NCBI GenBank assembly: GCA_030849465.1
Contig: JARVLF010000018.1
Span: 868,001-932,000 of the forward strand
Direction: 5' to 3'
DNA: 64,000 bases
Origin: Moesziomyces globuligerus
Taxonomy: Eukaryota; Basidiomycota; Ustilaginomycetes; Ustilaginales; Ustilaginaceae
Part shown: positions 50,621 through 59,576 of the stretch, in pieces
How the letters are laid out: every line of letters begins with the position of its first letter
Position numbering within the stretch: the first letter of the stretch is position 1
The notes under the pieces: generated by a model
Told to the model about the DNA's origin: nothing
Seen by the model: the letters and a program-made list of their open reading frames with translations, nothing else
The model's database searches: none
Program-made: the position numbers and the translations under genes

Positions 50621-53600
50621 ATGGTGCTCGCCCTCTCCGCTCCTTTCTCCAAGCGTAAGCGCCTCGACGCTGCCGAGTCCGACTCGTCCGACCACAGCCA
50701 AGAAGACGACGACGGAGCTGATGACGCCGACCATGTCGACTCGCCAGAAGGCTCCGACTCTTTGTCTCGATCACCGTCTCCCGCTGCAGGCGCTGCCGGG
50801 AGCAGTCGCCCTCCCCGCCGAGCTGAACGCACGCATCGGTGCGACATTTGCTCCAAAACCTTTGCGCGTCACGAGCACATGCTTCGCCACCGCGCTTCCC
50901 ACACCGACGCTGCCTCTCTCACCTGCAACGAGTGCGGCAAGCGCTTCCGTAGGAGCGACGTCCTCCAACGCCACCAAAGGCTCCACATCACCCGCAAGCA
51001 GCTCGGCCTCGACGCTTCCAACACCAAGCTCACCAAGCGCCAGCGCTCGGCTCTCGCTCGCGTAGAGGCCGCTTGCCTCCGCTGCTCTGCCAAGAAGCTC
51101 AAGTGCAGCGCCGAGAAGCCCTCGTGCGCCCGATGCTCCCGCATCCCAGGCGTCACTTGCATCTATCCTGCCTCGACCGAAGCTCCGGCTCCGGCTCCAG
51201 CTCCGGCTTCGGCTCCCGCCCCGACCCAATCCTCCGCTCCCTCGGCGCCATCCATCGATTCCAGCAACCATCTCCATCTGGAACCCTTTCCGCCTCACCT
51301 CGACTCGCCCCCGCTCATGCCTGCCACACCCTCTCCGGCCGAGGCCACCGCCACCAGCTCGGCTCTTCTTCCCATGCCCTCTTCCCCCGTCTTCCCAATC
51401 GATTTCGCAGACTCTCCCACCGTCGACGACATGGCGCCCCAGGTCACATCCTCTCGCCCTTCCGCCGATATCGCAGCTCCCATCAACGACGACCCGGGCA
51501 CCTCGGCACACGACTCGGCCATCTTGGCCGCGCAGCATACTCGTGCCGCCCACACGCAGATCTCCAACGCCCCGCTCTCCTCTGCGAATGATACCACGCT
51601 CAGCTCAGAGCAGATGCTTCACGATCTCATCGGTTGGCTCGATGGCCCTTCAGTCCCGGAGCATGTCGGTACCGAACAGATCGACTGGATCTTTGCCAAC
51701 GGCTCCGAGCCTCCTCAGCTGCTGGACTGGACCCAAATAGACCAGTGGGCACAACTCGAACTTCCAGCCCGTCCTTTGCCGCCGTCGTACTCGGATGTCT
51801 TGTCAGTCGATCCCTCTTTCGACTTTGTCCAGCAACAGCAACAGCACCAGCAACAACCCCAACAGCAACAACCCCAACAGCAGCAACAACAAGCACGATC
51901 CAATCTCCAACCCGCTTGCTCACCTCGTCACCGTTCCATCCACTCTAACGCCACAACCATCCAGCAGAACAGCCCACTTTTCGTACTGAGCTCGGCCGCC
52001 GAGCTGATCGACTTTGGCCAGCGCGGCTCTGGTTTCCAGACGCAGCTTGCCGGCTCCAGGGACCGCGCACTCGACACTCCACACGCACTACCCTCCGCGC
52101 CAACTCACTTTGACGAGTACACTCGCCTGGGCGATCCGCATCGTCTCGTCACTTCCGACGCTCCAAACTCAGCAGCGAGAGCCACCCCCGCAGGTCGTTC
52201 GCGCTGGAACAGTCCAGAGCCGGTAGACGTCATCACCGCCTCATCTCGATCCAACGAGGTCACGAGCGAATCCTACAACAATGAATCTCAGGGCGCGCAC
52301 GCCAGCGACGCAGGCGGCCTGCCCTCTTTGCACCACTCCGGATCTGCTGGTGGCCGCAAAGCCGCATCCACTGGCGCGTGGCCGAATCGCTGGAACCCGG
52401 CGGTGAAGGAAAACTCGCTGCCGAGCTTCACATTCACGCGTGCATGCGAGGAACACCTCATGGCCGAAGACATGGCTCACGTCAAGGGGGTCAGCCACAC
52501 CGCCGTGCTGCGCATGGTCGAGAGTTTGAAAAACGCTGCCAGTGGTCCGCTCGAAGAGGAGCGCTACCATGCCGCCTTTTCTACGCTCGACGCTGCGACG
52601 CTCAACCTCTATCTCCAGCTCTTTTTCCAACATTGCTATTCCTGTCTTCCCGCCATCCACCAGGCCACCTTCGATCCGGATCGCTGCGACCCACGCCTGC
52701 TGGCCGCCCTTTGCGCCGTCGGCGCCTTCTTCTCTGAAGTTCCCGGAAGTCACGGTGCTGCCTTCTACCTCGCCAGTCTCACCCAGATCAGTTTCAGCCG
52801 AGCGACCACTTCCAACCATGCTCTGGCGCGCGTCACCTCGACCTTCCAGACCATGCTCATCGTCTTTATGATATGGCGAAGCGTCGGCGTACCATCGCGG
52901 CAGGAGTACGCAGAAGCTTTCCGATCCACATACTGCACCATGGTCCGGCGTGCCCGGCTTCTAGAGAGCCTCGCGCCCCCCAGGCTACCTGCACACGCCA
53001 CCCTCGACGAGCGGTGGACCGCTTGGATTTCCTGGGAGTCGGGGCGGCGTACAGCGTGGTCCACGCTTGTCTCGGAGACCGAGCTCTCCGTTCACTGGAA
53101 CCTGCCCGAGGCCTTTGCACCCGATGAACTATCGGGAAAGCTCCCCTGCGACGACCGGCTCTGGGAGGCACCAACCGCCACCGAGTGGATGCAGACGGCG
53201 AAGCTGCTCTCGCCAGCACTGCGAGGCATGCATATGCAGCGGCCTGACACGGTGACCGACCAAGCGGACGAGCTCTTCCTGTGGCCAGATGATTCGAATC
53301 AGCTCGATGTTGCTACCGCCTGTGACATCCTCCAGCGGTCGGCGCAAGCACGCTCAGAAGGGGTCGCTGCATCTGTCACGGACGAAGAACGGGAGGCTGT
53401 AGCCCAACTCTCGCCCTTCAGCCGACTTTGCGTAGGCTCAGCGGTGATGTTGTCCACACACCACACCATGAAGATGGTGCGCTTCTGCCCGATGCTATTG
53501 GGCGACGAAAAGCAGGCGCGTGCAAGGATGCGCACTTATTTGAGCGCGGCCACCGAGATGCTCAGCACTAACCAGGCCCAGGACGCGCGCGTCGATATGC

Positions 53601-54301
53601 TGCTACAAGCGATCCAGCTGTTTGAGCTCGTGTCGCCCGAGATGCTGCAGCTGCTCTCGTGTCGGCGCGGCATCCCGCGCATGCAGGAGGCGCGCGCGGA
53701 GCTCAGCCATGAGCTCAACGTACTCAGACCCTGGAAGACGGCACGCATTGTCCTCCACGCCGGCCAGTTGCTACGCCTGGCGAAGCAGAGTCTGCAGCGC
53801 GCGCCAGTCGAGAGTCTGCACATCTTCTACGCCGCCGTCGCTCTGCAGGCCGTGTCGCAACTTGTGCTTCAGCAGGACACGCGCGCATCAGACGGCACCA
53901 TCGTCCGCATCGTCCTTAACGGGCCCGCAAGACCGGCAGCACCACAAGCAAGGCGTTCGACCTCGTCTCTGGCCACGCTCGAGTCCGTATCGACGCGAGC
54001 ATGGCGCTCAGGATCCTTCGCATCCGTCGCCTCGTCAACCTCGCCCATGAGTACAGGCGCGTATAGCTCGGCGGCCACCGGCAATGAAAGCATCGACGCC
54101 GCGGACGCTCGCTCAGTCCCGGCCACGTTCATCCTCGAGTCGGTCGGCAACCTTGCGCACCCATTGGCGCCGGAACGGATCCTTTCTCTCGCCTCCAAGT
54201 GGCTCCGAGCCAGCGACGGCATCGGTGTTTGGCCGATCTGCCAGTCGCTAGCCAAGATTCTCGAAACTCTCTCAGCTCTATCTTCTCGTCCCACTTCTTG
54301 A
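50621..54301 (+). CDS. C2H2 plus Zn2Cys6 hybrid transcription factor
   Basis: Single exon, 1226 aa, from ATG 50621. After a short acidic Ser/Asp-rich N-terminus come two C2H2 fingers (CDICSKTFARHEHMLRHRASH and CNECGKRFRRSDVLQRHQRLH, about residues 73-122), then a Zn2Cys6 cluster (CLRCSAKKLKC, linker, CARCSRIPGVTC, about 149-177). Next are a Pro-Ala/Ser-rich stretch, a Gln tract (about nt 51830-51893), and a fungal TF domain with FQTMLIVFMIWRSVG at about residue 745 and later. The C2H2-then-Zn2Cys6 arrangement is known in filamentous fungi and yeasts. It is a candidate master regulator of the right-hand part of the cluster, though it may be a resident gene that only happens to lie here. Confidence 0.85.
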   Translation: MVLALSAPFSKRKRLDAAESDSSDHSQEDDDGADDADHVDSPEGSDSLSRSPSPAAGAAGSSRPPRRAERTHRCDICSKTFARHEHMLRHRASHTDAASLTCNECGKRFRRSDVLQRHQRLHITRKQLGLDASNTKLTKRQRSALARVEAACLRCSAKKLKCSAEKPSCARCSRIPGVTCIYPASTEAPAPAPAPASAPAPTQSSAPSAPSIDSSNHLHLEPFPPHLDSPPLMPATPSPAEATATSSALLPMPSSPVFPIDFADSPTVDDMAPQVTSSRPSADIAAPINDDPGTSAHDSAILAAQHTRAAHTQISNAPLSSANDTTLSSEQMLHDLIGWLDGPSVPEHVGTEQIDWIFANGSEPPQLLDWTQIDQWAQLELPARPLPPSYSDVLSVDPSFDFVQQQQQHQQQPQQQQPQQQQQQARSNLQPACSPRHRSIHSNATTIQQNSPLFVLSSAAELIDFGQRGSGFQTQLAGSRDRALDTPHALPSAPTHFDEYTRLGDPHRLVTSDAPNSAARATPAGRSRWNSPEPVDVITASSRSNEVTSESYNNESQGAHASDAGGLPSLHHSGSAGGRKAASTGAWPNRWNPAVKENSLPSFTFTRACEEHLMAEDMAHVKGVSHTAVLRMVESLKNAASGPLEEERYHAAFSTLDAATLNLYLQLFFQHCYSCLPAIHQATFDPDRCDPRLLAALCAVGAFFSEVPGSHGAAFYLASLTQISFSRATTSNHALARVTSTFQTMLIVFMIWRSVGVPSRQEYAEAFRSTYCTMVRRARLLESLAPPRLPAHATLDERWTAWISWESGRRTAWSTLVSETELSVHWNLPEAFAPDELSGKLPCDDRLWEAPTATEWMQTAKLLSPALRGMHMQRPDTVTDQADELFLWPDDSNQLDVATACDILQRSAQARSEGVAASVTDEEREAVAQLSPFSRLCVGSAVMLSTHHTMKMVRFCPMLLGDEKQARARMRTYLSAATEMLSTNQAQDARVDMLLQAIQLFELVSPEMLQLLSCRRGIPRMQEARAELSHELNVLRPWKTARIVLHAGQLLRLAKQSLQRAPVESLHIFYAAVALQAVSQLVLQQDTRASDGTIVRIVLNGPARPAAPQARRSTSSLATLESVSTRAWRSGSFASVASSTSPMSTGAYSSAATGNESIDAADARSVPATFILESVGNLAHPLAPERILSLASKWLRASDGIGVWPICQSLAKILETLSALSSRPTS
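51828..51894 (+). repeat. CAG/CAA microsatellite (poly-Gln)
   Basis: Imperfect CAA/CAG run coding for a Gln-rich tract with Pro and His interruptions, inside the hybrid regulator. Likely length-polymorphic. Confidence 0.75.
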
Positions 54302-54850
54302 CTTGCACCTTCTTTCCGATACTTGGGCCTCATCAGTCAGCCACATGCAGCTCGCAAACGCGACAGCCTCTATTGTCTGGGTGTTTGTCACTGCAAGATT
54401 TGATTCACGAAATACTATGCCGCCGAGGCAGGGCAGGGAAATGTCAGGATCGGCGTGTGCCTTCAGACCATGCTCAGGTCGTCCAGACTGAAATGTGAAT
54501 GGAAGCCTCGACCGACGCGACTGTCTGTGGCTGTGGCGGACGCACTGGTTCTGGTCCCCTGCCGGGACTTGCAGTTTGTGTTCCAATGCCATGCATCTCA
54601 CAACACAATCACACTTGGTTCTGCTTTCTCTCGAGCGTGCTTTTGGTTTCAACTTCTTGATTACGGCCAGATCGTGCTGACCCTGATGCCGGATGCGACG
54701 ACTTCGGCGAGCTCGACAGCAAGGGCGGTCACGGAACGGAATCTTTTAGCGTGCAGTCAAACGAGCTACATGTGGCGGAGAAAGCAGACAAGTTGCAATT
54801 GTGCGGGAGCGTCTAACATCGCATTTGTGTGATCAGCTTGGGTTGGCACC
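54302..54850. other. Convergent 3' intergenic region
   Basis: 550 bp between the regulator stop and the ALDH-like stop. Nothing recognised. Confidence 0.4.
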
Positions 54851-56698
54851 TCATGTGCTCATGTATCGCATCCAGGCCCAGCGCGACAGCTTGAAGACTC
54901 CAACTCCCAGACCGCCCAACGTGCACATCAGCGCACTGCCCCAGAACAAGAACAGGCCCTGGAGGAAGAACACGCGGAGGATCGGCGCCGTCACCGTTGG
55001 TCGCGAGCGCCTGGCAAGCCGCTTGGTCTTGGCCAAGTGCAACGCCAGCGCCTTGCGAACTGCCAGCGGTCGTCGATTGAGAGGACTGCTCGAAAGCGCA
55101 GATCGAGCCGCGTTGGACGATGTCGAAATTCCCGACAGTCCTACAGACGTCTTGCGCACGGCTGCCAGATACGTCGAGCTGCTCTTCTGGAAAAGCTCTA
55201 GAGGCCATCGGAGCCCGAGCTCCTCACCTGAAGGCTTGCTTCGCTGAAGATGATAGTGGGGCGTTGCGCTCGTTTGCTGCGGCTTGGGTGCGTAGCTCGA
55301 AAACAGGTTCTCCGGGGCAACGTGGTTGATCGATAGAGTGGCAGTCTCCACCTCGCGCATAACGTGCTGCACTTCTGCTGAATCGTTGGAATAGACGACC
55401 ATGTGACCTTGGTCCAGCCCGAGCTCTTCAATCAACCCGAATGCATGCTCGGTGCTGCTAACGCCTACCAGGATGAGTACACCGAGATCCTTGACCTGCT
55501 CCACTACCTTGCGGTCACTGATCACGGCGCTCAACTTCGAGGCGCGCGCCGCTTCCACGTCCACTTCGATCAGCGCAACAGGGCCTGGTCGCTTCTCCGA
55601 GGGGAAAGCCTTCAGCAAGCGCGCCGCTCCACCGCTGACGGCTACCTTGCTCCCTATCGTTTGCTCGTTCTGGAGAATGTCTGTGATCTGGCTACCATCG
55701 TTGCGAGGGGCTAGGATGGTCGTGGAGGTCCCGATTGCCAGAAGCAGTGCCTCGCGCATCCTGCCGTACACCTCTTCGTGTACGAAGAGGTACTTCGGAG
55801 CACCAACTCCACGTCCGAGTAGAAGTGAAGCTCCTTCTACCACCTCGGTAGCCACGTCTTTTAGCTTTTCGGCCGCGACTTTAGAGTCATTGCCGCCGAG
55901 GTGCAAGGAATAGGTACGAGAAGGTGCAGTGGCAAGGGAAGCAGACACGAACGCGCTTCCCGGAACGTTGATCCTCGTGGCAACGTGCGATGTGCCGGGA
56001 ATCTTGACTCCGAAGACATCCGGCTCCGAGGCATGCAGGTCTGCCACGCCATGCTGCAGGACAGCCATGTCCGCAGGATTGATGACGAAAATGACGGATT
56101 TGGGCAGCTCCGGGGTGAGCTGCTCCACGATGACCTTGTTCAACGACGGCATAGTAGGTGTCAGCACCGCGCACACCACATTGCCGGCCGCAACAGCTGA
56201 GACCATCGGGGCGAACAAGTCGTCAAATGGCCTCTTGGGCTGAGCGACAACGAGCACCGCCCCCATCGGCTTCGTGACAGACAGGTGGGCATCTGTACCT
56301 CCCGCGCTGCCAGCCACGCTCAACTTGGAGAAGAAGCGGTCTGGCAGGGGACCAGACGGCGCCAAGGGCTTGCACTGACTCTGCAGTGCCGCCGCGATCT
56401 GCGAGAGTGTGAAGGAATATTCGAGCTCCAGCTCTGCTCGCGCTGCCTTGGCGTTAAAGTCTTGCGCCGCGGCTTCGAGAAGCTGATTGCGCTTAGTCTC
56501 GAAGAAGGTGAAGATGGTCTCCAATACCTTGAAGCGATAGGCTTGATTATGCGACACTCGCTTCTCCACGAGTGCCACTAGAATGTGTTCCTCCACATCC
56601 TCAAAAGCGAACGTCTGCGAGGGGAGCTGTCCGGATGTCTGGAGCTCCCTTTCGAACAGATCGTCCTTGTTCGGCCCACGGATCAGTTGGGTGCTCAT
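54851..56698 (-). CDS. ALDH3-like membrane-anchored protein lacking catalytic residues
   Basis: Single exon, 615 aa, ATG at 56698. The fold is that of class 3 (fatty) aldehyde dehydrogenases: PMGAVLVVAQPKRPFDDLFAPM, AAGNVV, SLHLGGNDSK, GRGVGAPKYLF, and a C-terminal hydrophobic anchor (about residues 578-603) as in microsomal ALDH3. Aligning by eye to the usual AWNYPF, LELGGKSP and GQTCIAPDY blocks, the catalytic Asn is Lys155, the general-base Glu is His266 and the nucleophilic Cys is Val298. All three are absent while the frame is intact over 615 codons, so this is a pseudoenzyme candidate rather than a decaying gene. Possible scaffold or ligand-binding role. Divergent from the extradiol dioxygenase. 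Confidence 0.78.
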   Translation of the reverse strand: MSTQLIRGPNKDDLFERELQTSGQLPSQTFAFEDVEEHILVALVEKRVSHNQAYRFKVLETIFTFFETKRNQLLEAAAQDFNAKAARAELELEYSFTLSQIAAALQSQCKPLAPSGPLPDRFFSKLSVAGSAGGTDAHLSVTKPMGAVLVVAQPKRPFDDLFAPMVSAVAAGNVVCAVLTPTMPSLNKVIVEQLTPELPKSVIFVINPADMAVLQHGVADLHASEPDVFGVKIPGTSHVATRINVPGSAFVSASLATAPSRTYSLHLGGNDSKVAAEKLKDVATEVVEGASLLLGRGVGAPKYLFVHEEVYGRMREALLLAIGTSTTILAPRNDGSQITDILQNEQTIGSKVAVSGGAARLLKAFPSEKRPGPVALIEVDVEAARASKLSAVISDRKVVEQVKDLGVLILVGVSSTEHAFGLIEELGLDQGHMVVYSNDSAEVQHVMREVETATLSINHVAPENLFSSYAPKPQQTSATPHYHLQRSKPSGEELGLRWPLELFQKSSSTYLAAVRKTSVGLSGISTSSNAARSALSSSPLNRRPLAVRKALALHLAKTKRLARRSRPTVTAPILRVFFLQGLFLFWGSALMCTLGGLGVGVFKLSRWAWMRYMST

Positions 56699-57242
56699 CT
56701 TGTCTCTGGACCTATGCTTTTGCGGTTCGTGAGGTCGGTCAGGCTTTGAAGGATGAGATGCTTGTCGTTGTGAAGAAGAGACATGCAGATCGGATCATCG
56801 AGCAGCGTTCTTGAACTCTTGACCTATGCGGGGCCATTCTGTCGAAATGCCCTCGACCTTGTCGCGCACCAAGTGGGGGCTGCGCGCTTAGTGCTTGGCT
56901 CGGCTCGGCTTCAGGTGGGGGTAATGCAATAAAACATTTCAGGGTCTGTATCCAGCGGCTACGTCCGGACCGATGGTGTTGCCGAGCCCAGCGCGGTGGA
57001 GCCCCACAACGACCGAGACTCCCACCCGACCGAACCAAAGTCTGGAGACCGAACGCAGACCCGAGAAGGCAGCGAGCGCGCTTCGCATACCTCCGACCCA
57101 GCCCCAGGGCGTCTTCGTACATGGCATTTTGCATAACTCAGACCCCTTCCACAAATCCTCGAGCGACATCTGAGAATCCTTCCTACTACTTTGCTTGCGC
57201 TCCATCTCCATCAATCGATAAACGGAAAGGATCTACATCAAA
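56699..57242. promoter_or_regulatory. Divergent promoter ALDH-like / extradiol dioxygenase
   Basis: 544 bp. CGGCTCGG at 56901-56908, followed at once by AGGTGGGGGT at 56913-56922; AAGTGGGGGC at 56871-56880. This close pairing of the two elements also appears at 47467-47498. Confidence 0.6.
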
Positions 57243-58219
57243 ATGCCGACGGCGATCAACTCGACCAGTCGCACGACGCCGGTGTTCTTCTTCAGCCATG
57301 GTAGCACCATGATGCTCGGTGAACAGAGCACACCAGCCCAGTACTGGGAGGAGATGGGCCGCGAAGCGATGCGACGCGGGATCAAGCGGGTCATCATGAT
57401 GGGCGCACACTGGGAATCCCCGACCGACGAGATCCTGGTCGCCGCAAATCCCACACCTCCCAAGAAGCAACCGGTGGCATGGGTTGAGCCATCGCGCTAC
57501 ATCGACTACAAGATCAATTCCTCGCCGAGTCTTGCCACTGACGTTGTGGCGCGGCTGCGCAAGAGCGGCATCAAGGCCAAGACTGATCCGAACCTAGAGT
57601 GGATCCACGATACATTCATTATCCTTTGCTGGATGTTCCCCGCGACTACAGAACATCCCCAAGGACAATGTCCTCCGGTGACTGTCGTATCCGGCCTTTC
57701 TGTCTACAACGCTCCTCTGTTGGTCGACGTCGGTAGAGCCCTTCGAGAATACCGCACCGAAGATACGATTATCATTGGAACAGGAGGTACGGTACACAAT
57801 CTTTACCGCAACAATTGGAAGCAGATTACCATCTTTCGAGACAATTTTGCCCAGCCCCTACCTCCTGCCAAGTGGGCGCTCGACTTCAGGACCGAAGTGG
57901 AAGATGCTGTGATCAACAACTCAGGCCCCGCACTTGTCAAGGCGGTGCTCAGACTTATGCGGCACCCGCTCTACAGAGAGGCACATGCTACCGACGACCA
58001 CTACGCCCCTTTGCTTTTCGTCGCTGGTGCTGCAGGGTCCCTGAAGGACAAGGGAACGAAGAACATGATCACCGCAGAGTGCTGGGAGCTTCAGAACATG
58101 TGCAACTCGCGTAAGTCCCGCCCAAAACCTTGGTTCTCAATACGATGCTGATTCCACTGACGCTCGACTGCTCTGCTTTGCTGCTGCCTCTTTCAGAATT
58201 CCAATTCGGCAGCTGGTGA
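57243..58219 (+). CDS. LigB/DODA-type extradiol ring-cleavage dioxygenase
   Basis: Two exons: 57243-58110 and 58197-58219. The 86-nt intron (GTAAGT...TTTCAG) sits just before the end; splicing replaces a run-on tail with ...CNSQFQFGSW, giving 296 aa. Class III non-haem Fe(II) or Zn enzyme. Metal-site His19 (SHGS) and His56 (AHWES), the HDTFI segment (about 120), GTGGTVHNL (about 183) and DDHYAPLLFVAGAA (about 247) are all present. Members cleave catechols next to the hydroxyls (YgiD/DOPA-4,5-dioxygenase and fungal DODA) to muconic semialdehydes. The only ring-cleaving enzyme in the window, and the strongest pointer to aromatic catabolism or a betalamic-acid-like product. Confidence 0.88.
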
Positions 58220-58417
58220 TCTGTGTCGCTGCTTGATCATTAGTTCTTCGTCGCCCCCATCGCAGAAAGAATTGAACGGTTGCCTCGAGTCTGTCTTTAG
58301 TAGTTCATAACAACGAGTCTAGTGATACCGCTGCCTCACAGTTCCTGACAGAGCCGAATAACAAACGATCATGACATTCAAGGACTAAGCGATGCGAGAG
58401 GTGCAAGATTTCGAAGG

Positions 58418-59070
58418 CTAAAGCTCATGAGGGCACTGGTAGCGGAAGAAGCGGCTCAGGCTGTTAATCTTTCCCACGGTGTTTCTGTACGAAGAAAGGT
58501 GAGCAAAGGGTGAGTTCATCCGGTCGCGGCGTGGATAGGTCGGAGTGGTCAACACACCTGAACACGGTATTAGCCAGACCAATGGTCTGGACACCGAGGC
58601 CGATCATTGTCACAGTGAAAATGGTCTCGGGGACCGTGTTTGCCCATGGGCGGCGGACATGATCCAGATTGCGGTCGATCGGCCGGAATGTAGGAGTGCC
58701 CCTTTGCTCGGGCCAGCTTGCTGCAAATCAGAAGCATTGCCATTCTCGTTCTGTCAGCCTCATCCGAGCGTATGCCTTTCTCAACATTGCTTCCCTTACC
58801 TGGATTGACCCACTGGGTGCTTGTATCACCTCCGCGAACACCATGAGCAGGTCGCGGTGCAGCCCATATGCCAGCAGCCGGTGCGCGCGCCCTCGGCGTT
58901 CCAGGGAAGCTGGTGCCTTCAGCGGCGTCCGACGTATGTGCGGTGTGATGAGCGATCAGGTGAGCATGATCCTGGATCTCTAGGAAGTTGCTCGCCCTGT
59001 TGACCGAGGCATTGATTGTCGTGGTGGCCGACGACGCTCCTAGTCGTGGAGCTACTGCAGCTGCTGCCAT
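58418..59070 (-). CDS. Small three-exon gene, one TM segment, unknown function
   Basis: Exons 59070-58800, 58720-58558 and 58484-58418 with GT-AG introns of 79 and 73 nt. They total exactly 501 nt (166 aa plus TAG). The N-terminal part is Ala/Thr/Arg-rich without acidic residues at first (MAAAAVAPRLGASSATTT), like a mitochondrial presequence. Exons 2-3 are much more protein-like, with RPIDRNLDHVRRPWANTVP followed by a hydrophobic segment (ETIFTVTMIGLGVQTIGLAN) and a basic tail ending RYQCPHEL. The unspliced frame also stays open for 166 codons but loses the hydrophobic segment, which is why I prefer the spliced model. No family recognised. It may be an ordinary housekeeping gene enclosed in the cluster. 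Confidence 0.6.
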
Positions 59071-59576
59071 GCTTTGCCAATCGAGGATTGAGTTGGGATG
59101 GTGGTGGAATGTAAAGCAGAGATGCTGGTGAGAGCCCCGAGATATCGATCAGACTCGCTGCTGCGTTTCCCCAAGTACGACAGAACTGCCCACTGACTGC
59201 ATGACCACGGGCAAGAATATGAGCTGCCGGGCTCGGCGTCAGACCTCCAAACAACTTTCCATCGGCCCGAGTGGCGCCCCTCTCGCCTACGGTACGCTTT
59301 TCTCGCGTTTTCCTCAGGCTTGCCTTCTTCTTGGACCCTGATGGGATCTGGGCTCGGACCAGGTGGGGGCTGCTGGACCGAGTGTTGCCCACTGCCGAAC
59401 CTACCCCCACACTAGCAACAAGCCAATGCAGCGGGTGCCCGAACGGCTCACGGCTGCGGTGGCGCATGCTAGTGATGCGTTCTACTCGACCTTCTTAAAC
59501 GTGCGAGCAGCTCGCTAGCTTGTTACTCGATCGTCACTGCCAGGAACATCTTTGTGACTCAAACCATCAAGGCAAC
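59071..59576. promoter_or_regulatory. Divergent promoter small gene / CocE C
   Basis: 500 bp. AGGTGGGGGC at 59361-59370, CTGCCGAACC at about 59391 and CTACCCCCAC at 59401-59410, matching the elements of the other enzyme promoters, but no full CGG-N2-CGG. Confidence 0.5.

Noticed and set aside
58570..59070. Unspliced 166-codon frame on the minus strand
   Set aside because: The first 90 codons are kept, but the rest is better read through two GT-AG introns, which give a coherent hydrophobic segment and an exact 501-nt frame.
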